Positions 5,501 through 9,819 of a stretch of DNA of 9,819 bases are shown here, one piece after another. Each line of letters starts with the position of its first letter. Position 1 is the first letter of the stretch. This DNA comes from JBKBXU01 sp046313675. GTDB lineage: Bacteria > Bacteroidota > Bacteroidia > Cytophagales > Cytophagaceae. The translations under genes were made by a program, and so were the position numbers. The DNA lies in contig JBKBXU010000166.1 of assembly GCA_046313675.1 (NCBI GenBank), positions 1 to 9,819 of the forward strand. The letters run 5' to 3'. The notes beneath the pieces were generated by a model that was given only the letters and a program-made list of their open reading frames with translations, ran no database searches and was not told where the DNA came from.

Positions 5501-6763
5501 TCAGTTTACAATGGTAAGGTTACCTTTGTATGAAATTTTATCATTTTTAAAAATATAGTAATAGTTTCCGTCCGGTAGAGGCCTGCCATTGAGCTTTCCA
5601 TCCCATTCGTTATTGTAATTGTTCGCTTTCTCATAAACAACATTCCCGAATTGATCAAATATGGTTAATGAAAAATCCTTATAGATGACAACATTTTGGA
5701 CATTCCAATAGTCATTTTTCCCATCGCCATTAGGAGATACATAATTTGCGGAAGCTAAAGCGGGTGAAAAATTTGGATTGTCTATGATTGTCAGCACAAA
5801 AGATTTTTCTATAAAAGCGCCATGGGAATCGGTTGACCGGATCCTAAAAGCATAGGTATTCTTTACATCGTAGTTGGTTCTTGTAGCAATATATAATTGG
5901 TCTTCGATAATGTAAAACTGGGAATTATCATCATCCCCGCTACCTGATACAAATTCATAAGTAAAGCTGTCATTGAGGTCTTCATCTACAGTCTTTATTC
6001 TACTGATGTAAAAATCAACCGGATTATTCTCCACGATGGATAAAGTATCAATGATTATATCTGTAGGAGGATCGTTCACGTCCTCTATCTCCAATATAAT
6101 ATCTTTCGTATAAGTGCAGTTTTTAGAATCTGTTATCATGATACGGATGGTATCTTTCGGATCTCTGTTAAAACTATAGGTGCTATTTGTTAGAAGATCT
6201 GTACCACTGATGGTATATTTATTGTTTTCCAGTTGTCCTGTCGGAAGAGAAAACGTAAAAGGTTCCTCAACGTCAATAGCGCTCAAAGTAGCAATAGTTA
6301 CTCCTATGCCTATATCCTCCGGAAATGAATATGCTGACAAAGAAATATCTGTAGGGCCATGATTATCAGTTACTAGAAAAGGAGAACTAAGCCCGCCAAT
6401 CTGATCGCCACTATTAAAAGTAATTTTGTCTACTCCATCAAATACCAAACCATCGTCATCATTATACACCTGTAGTGTTACCTCTTCACCTGAAATAGCA
6501 TTGCTATAAATAACAAGCAGTGCCAGCAGGTCGCTCCCTGCTGAAACATCAGAATAGGCGATGCCCCGGCATTGACCGCCTACAAACGCAGCTACCGCAT
6601 TATTCGCATTGTTTAGATCCACGCAAGTTTTATTCAGCTTAGAAGTAACCTGCATGGAGTAATTATAGTCAGCGGGATTGACAGTCCATGTACCAGGGAT
6701 CTGAGCATGCGACAATCCAACCGTAAAACAATAAATCAAAATACTATATATAAACTTTTTCAT
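5501..6763 (-). CDS. Cadherin-like surface protein with type B T9SS sorting domain (420 aa)
   Basis: From ATG 6763: signal peptide 1-20 (MKKFIYSILIYCFTVGLSHA, then Q). A ~105-residue module at ~25-132 (TWTVNPADYNYSM, VAAFVGGQCRG, GEEVTLQVYNDDDGLVF) is also found twice in the neighbouring LamG protein. Two cadherin-like repeats at ~136-230 and ~234-328 carry calcium-site style motifs (AIDVEEP, EDVNDPPTDI, TVDEDLNDSFTYEF, RSTDSHGAF). The C-terminus, ~338-420, is the gliding-motility-associated (type B) T9SS sorting domain: NYVSPNGDGKNDYWNV, LTIFDQFGNVVYE, YNNEWDGKLNGRPLPDGNYY, YKGNLTIVN. The protein should be exported through T9SS and held at the surface or released, and probably acts in adhesion or surface structure. 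A longer frame opening with TTG at 6802 was rejected: the ATG gives a clean signal peptide and a 19-bp gap after the upstream stop. The next gene encodes its probable PorP/SprF partner. Confidence 0.92.
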   Translation of the reverse strand: MKKFIYSILIYCFTVGLSHAQIPGTWTVNPADYNYSMQVTSKLNKTCVDLNNANNAVAAFVGGQCRGIAYSDVSAGSDLLALLVIYSNAISGEEVTLQVYNDDDGLVFDGVDKITFNSGDQIGGLSSPFLVTDNHGPTDISLSAYSFPEDIGIGVTIATLSAIDVEEPFTFSLPTGQLENNKYTISGTDLLTNSTYSFNRDPKDTIRIMITDSKNCTYTKDIILEIEDVNDPPTDIIIDTLSIVENNPVDFYISRIKTVDEDLNDSFTYEFVSGSGDDDNSQFYIIEDQLYIATRTNYDVKNTYAFRIRSTDSHGAFIEKSFVLTIIDNPNFSPALASANYVSPNGDGKNDYWNVQNVVIYKDFSLTIFDQFGNVVYEKANNYNNEWDGKLNGRPLPDGNYYYIFKNDKISYKGNLTIVN

Positions 6764-6782
6764 AGATAATTTAAAACGATAT

Positions 6783-9700
6783 TTAATAGGCTGTTTTAAC
6801 AATTTTAGTTGTTGTGTTTACATCTCCGCGTATCCTCAATACATATATTCCATCCGGCAGATTCATTGCACTTAAATCAAGTTTTACATTTTTTTCGTCA
6901 ATTGATTTTACAGAGGTGTAAACCTGGCCAAGCGCATTTATTAGTTCAATGGTTACATTAACTTTTGTTTCAAATACTACCTCTAAAGAATGATTAAACG
7001 GATTCGGGAATACATGAACTGTTTCAGAATTTTCATCAGTATTCGAGTTGTCAAACAAGCAGGATACCTCATTCGATACCGTAGCCTTTACAGGATTTGA
7101 AGGACTTCCCAACAAGGCGTCTGGTGTAAACACTATATTTTCTTCAGAAGAAATTACAGCGCCATCGGCAAGGTTAATATATTTCAAATGGAGTGTTTCG
7201 CCCGAAACGTTGCTATTTACCGTCAGGTAATACAGATAATCCATTGCCTTTTCATTGTATACCGGAGTCGCATATCCATGCAAAATATTTTCAGAATCAA
7301 ATGCAGCAAGTGCCACCTCATCGGTCTTTAATTGAGTACATAAATTTGAATTTGCGATGACCGACATATTCCTTTCATAAAGTTCCGGTCTATAATCGTA
7401 AAATTCATTTATGTTTGTATAATCTTCTGAAATTCTAGAGGTTGCCGGATTCCCGTAATACACCGATAGCGGATAATAAAAACTGCTGTTCCCTGTAGAT
7501 TTTAACATATAACCTGATCCAGGGCGCATAGTAGTAAGACTACCAACCCAACCTGTCATATTATCATAGTAGGCAAACTGATGCTGACTCTTTAATATAT
7601 CTCCGGTGACTGCGCTATAATTAGACATAGCTGAACTTACGCTCGTATTTTTGGTAGCCACATATCCAATCCAGTTCCATCCCGGTACAATAGTTATTTC
7701 AGCCCCTGCTGAATCAGGGTGTAAACGTAAGCCGGTCAGTTCAAGAGTGCCAACGTTAGCATTCTTTACTTTATAAGACTGGCTATTTTGGAAGCCTTGA
7801 GGGGAGGAAGAGATATTTCCCAGCCAACCCAGACTTGCCGCATACTGATCATAAGCGTTAAAGCTACGTATGACGTCATTCTCTGAATTTGTGACATCTT
7901 TCATCAGCAAGTTGCTATGCTGCAATTGATTTGATTTAAGAGGTAATGAAATCCATGTCCAACCTGCTTTAAGCGGTATATTCAGGCGAACCTGAGAGTT
8001 GGCAACGAAGGTCACCGGACTGTTTACACTTCCCAGTATCTGATTTTCAACAAACATAGTTACAGGAGAAACATTTACGAAGGTAATACCTGTAGTAGCA
8101 TCATATACCTGGAAGCGAATAGAATCCCCGGTTATATTGTTGTTATACACGCTTAAGAATACCTGGTATCGATCATATGCCGGCAGATATTCAAGGTTTC
8201 CAACACCGCATAATTTATTGTTAATAAATGCGGCAATCTTCGTTGAGGTGTTTGAAGATATAACTCCATCTATAGAAATTTCGCCGAAAATATTCATACT
8301 GTATTGGAAATTGGCAGGATTGAATACCCAGTTAGGCTCATCACCTACAATCGTCAGGTTAATTCTCAATATTTCATCGTAGCCAAAATCCGTTCTTAGC
8401 GTAAGGTCTGCGAAGTACTCACCGACAGGTGTGCCAGCCGGTATAGTAAAGGTGACACTCTTTGTGCTGTTAGGAGATATGGTGCCTGAAGTGCTTGATG
8501 TGGTAATCCAGGAAGGCAGTCCACCTATGGTATATTGCTTCAGAGCACCTCCTATGTTAAGAATATTGGTGGTGAAGGTGACCACGCTGTCAGATGTTTT
8601 CGTGACACTCTTCATGTCATCCTGCCAAAGCACCTGATTTTTGTTAATGAATGCAATCCAGGTTTTAGGAGACTGCATTTTATTTCCCCTCAGATCATAT
8701 ACATCTTTAACCGTAATATCTAATGTTACATTCTCGATTAGTTCCGGAGAAGTTGTTGGCGTTATGATGATTTGATCGTTGTTGACAGAATACGTAAAAC
8801 TAATCGACTGTACCGGACGCGGAAGCTTAATGGTAGGTGTTTGCGTAACAGACAACACACCATTGCGGGCAAATACCGAGTCGTTATGTACAGAGGTTAT
8901 TTCTGTAGAATAATCTTTGAAAGTCGGACCTAATATCGGCACACCCATGCTGACAGTGTAACTTTCAAAAGGAACAAAAGCCATTAAGGCAAATTCATTA
9001 CCCAGCATTCTGTTTTGCTTATCACGTTTTATCTGTTCTGCTTTACGGGCAGTGTTCCAAAAACGGAATTCATCTATTGCTCCGTTGAAATGGTTGTCAT
9101 AGTTTGGCACTGTGCCGGTATAGTACCCTCTTACTCCCAGATACATATAGGGCCCTCCCAGTTGTCGGAAAGAAAGTGCCTGTACTGAGTTTTGCAGATT
9201 GCCATCTACATAACAAGACAGGTTTGCAGTGCGCTGTAAGACTAAAGCAAAATGGTGCCAGTTTCCGTCAAAGTAATTGGTGTTGGTAGCCACAAAGTCA
9301 TATCCTTTATGGTACACATGTATCAACCCGGATGCATCTTTTTGAATGTTCCAGGAATAGAGTGAATCCGCTCCAAGGCCATCTCCTCTTCCATTGGAGA
9401 ACAGGGTGGCGACACCAGCCTGGTTTGACTTAAACCAGAACTCAAGTGTGAAATCCATTTCCTGGGTAATTGATATGGTACTTGAATTAATATCAACCCT
9501 GTCGTCGACGCCATCAAACTGGGCCGCGTAGCCATTCGGCGTAACCCGCCATGTAGTACCATATAGTGCTGCATCACGGCTTCTGATAACATCCTTAGTG
9601 AATATACCTTCTGCCTCATTCATTTTCCAGTTATGAAGCAGCCCGCTGGAGTTACGGCTCAGGTCTTTGTTCATATTCAAAACTATATTTCCCATAGTTT

Positions 9701-9819
9701 TTGCTTTGCTCCACAAACGCATGTCATTCAGGTTTCCGTTAAAGAAATTGGTATTAGATGGCAACTGCTTGCCGAACACCAATTTACCCTGGCCGTTGTA
9801 GTCGAAGTTAAGTGTAGTA
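6783..9819 (-). CDS. Large LamG-containing T9SS surface protein, 5' end outside window (type A sorting domain)
   Basis: The frame is open to the window edge, so the N-terminus is missing; the TTG at 9782 is internal (numbering below starts there). Residues 1-45 are the end of one LamG-like jellyroll domain (FNGNLNDMRLWSKAKT). A second, complete LamG follows at ~48-250 (AAQFDGVDDRVDI, MDFTLEFWFK, GNWHHFALVLQR, NGAIDEFRFWNTARK). Residues ~265-480 are Ig-like sandwiches, the last ending with GLPSWITTSSTSGTISP and VGEYFADLTLRTDFGYDEIL. A ~105-residue module (484-594) comes next, then two 'GWxWI' repeats (600-685, 693-772; AGWTWISLPLK and PGWNWIGYVAT), then a second copy of the module (~800-903). 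Residues ~922-999 are a type A T9SS sorting domain (VHVFPNPFNHSLEVVFE, INALGQVYTS, LPDGIYVLRI). LamG domains often bind glycans or mediate adhesion; no catalytic domain is visible in this part. It is the first gene seen in the four-gene minus-strand cluster. Confidence 0.92.
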   Translation of the reverse strand, partial: TTLNFDYNGQGKLVFGKQLPSNTNFFNGNLNDMRLWSKAKTMGNIVLNMNKDLSRNSSGLLHNWKMNEAEGIFTKDVIRSRDAALYGTTWRVTPNGYAAQFDGVDDRVDINSSTISITQEMDFTLEFWFKSNQAGVATLFSNGRGDGLGADSLYSWNIQKDASGLIHVYHKGYDFVATNTNYFDGNWHHFALVLQRTANLSCYVDGNLQNSVQALSFRQLGGPYMYLGVRGYYTGTVPNYDNHFNGAIDEFRFWNTARKAEQIKRDKQNRMLGNEFALMAFVPFESYTVSMGVPILGPTFKDYSTEITSVHNDSVFARNGVLSVTQTPTIKLPRPVQSISFTYSVNNDQIIITPTTSPELIENVTLDITVKDVYDLRGNKMQSPKTWIAFINKNQVLWQDDMKSVTKTSDSVVTFTTNILNIGGALKQYTIGGLPSWITTSSTSGTISPNSTKSVTFTIPAGTPVGEYFADLTLRTDFGYDEILRINLTIVGDEPNWVFNPANFQYSMNIFGEISIDGVISSNTSTKIAAFINNKLCGVGNLEYLPAYDRYQVFLSVYNNNITGDSIRFQVYDATTGITFVNVSPVTMFVENQILGSVNSPVTFVANSQVRLNIPLKAGWTWISLPLKSNQLQHSNLLMKDVTNSENDVIRSFNAYDQYAASLGWLGNISSSPQGFQNSQSYKVKNANVGTLELTGLRLHPDSAGAEITIVPGWNWIGYVATKNTSVSSAMSNYSAVTGDILKSQHQFAYYDNMTGWVGSLTTMRPGSGYMLKSTGNSSFYYPLSVYYGNPATSRISEDYTNINEFYDYRPELYERNMSVIANSNLCTQLKTDEVALAAFDSENILHGYATPVYNEKAMDYLYYLTVNSNVSGETLHLKYINLADGAVISSEENIVFTPDALLGSPSNPVKATVSNEVSCLFDNSNTDENSETVHVFPNPFNHSLEVVFETKVNVTIELINALGQVYTSVKSIDEKNVKLDLSAMNLPDGIYVLRIRGDVNTTTKIVKTAY

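Noticed and set aside
6764..6802. N-terminal extension of the type B protein from TTG 6802
   Set aside because: The extension would overlap the upstream gene's stop and bury the signal peptide; ATG at 6763 is better.

Overview
The window looks like a piece of a Bacteroidota chromosome, probably from a gliding or polysaccharide-using member of the Cytophagia. The evidence is a type IX secretion (T9SS) signature: two proteins ending in type A sorting domains, one ending in a type B (gliding-motility-associated) sorting domain, and a PorP/SprF-family outer-membrane protein. The DNA is AT-rich and recognisable Shine-Dalgarno sequences are largely absent, which also fits this phylum. No rRNA, tRNA, CRISPR array or intact transposase was seen.

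Left part (1-1754): the 3' end of a plus-strand gene for a T9SS-exported surface protein, a strong hairpin terminator, then a convergent minus-strand pair encoding a DUF4256 protein and a small Cys-containing ferredoxin-like protein, probably one transcript.

Middle (1755-3777): an accessory-looking, gene-poor stretch. It holds a small DUF4345-type membrane protein (plus) facing a Crp/Fnr-family regulator (minus). Upstream of the regulator is a 136-bp imperfect inverted-repeat element. Next to it is a gene remnant that the ORF calls miss: on the minus strand a small membrane protein can be read through a lost start codon, a one-base deletion and an in-frame stop.

Right part (3778-9819): a tightly packed minus-strand cluster of four genes, spaced 19 bp, 9 bp and an 8-bp overlap. 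In transcription order these are: a very large LamG-containing type A T9SS cargo (N-terminus beyond the window), a 420-residue cadherin-like type B T9SS cargo, a PorP/SprF-family protein with an added C-terminal coiled coil, and an OmpA-like peptidoglycan-binding protein with an N-terminal coiled coil. The two cargo proteins share a roughly 105-residue extracellular module (three copies in total). The simplest reading is a self-contained surface-display unit: cargo, a PorP/SprF partner for it, and a periplasmic anchor. This is an inference from gene order and domain content; the individual family assignments are much firmer.
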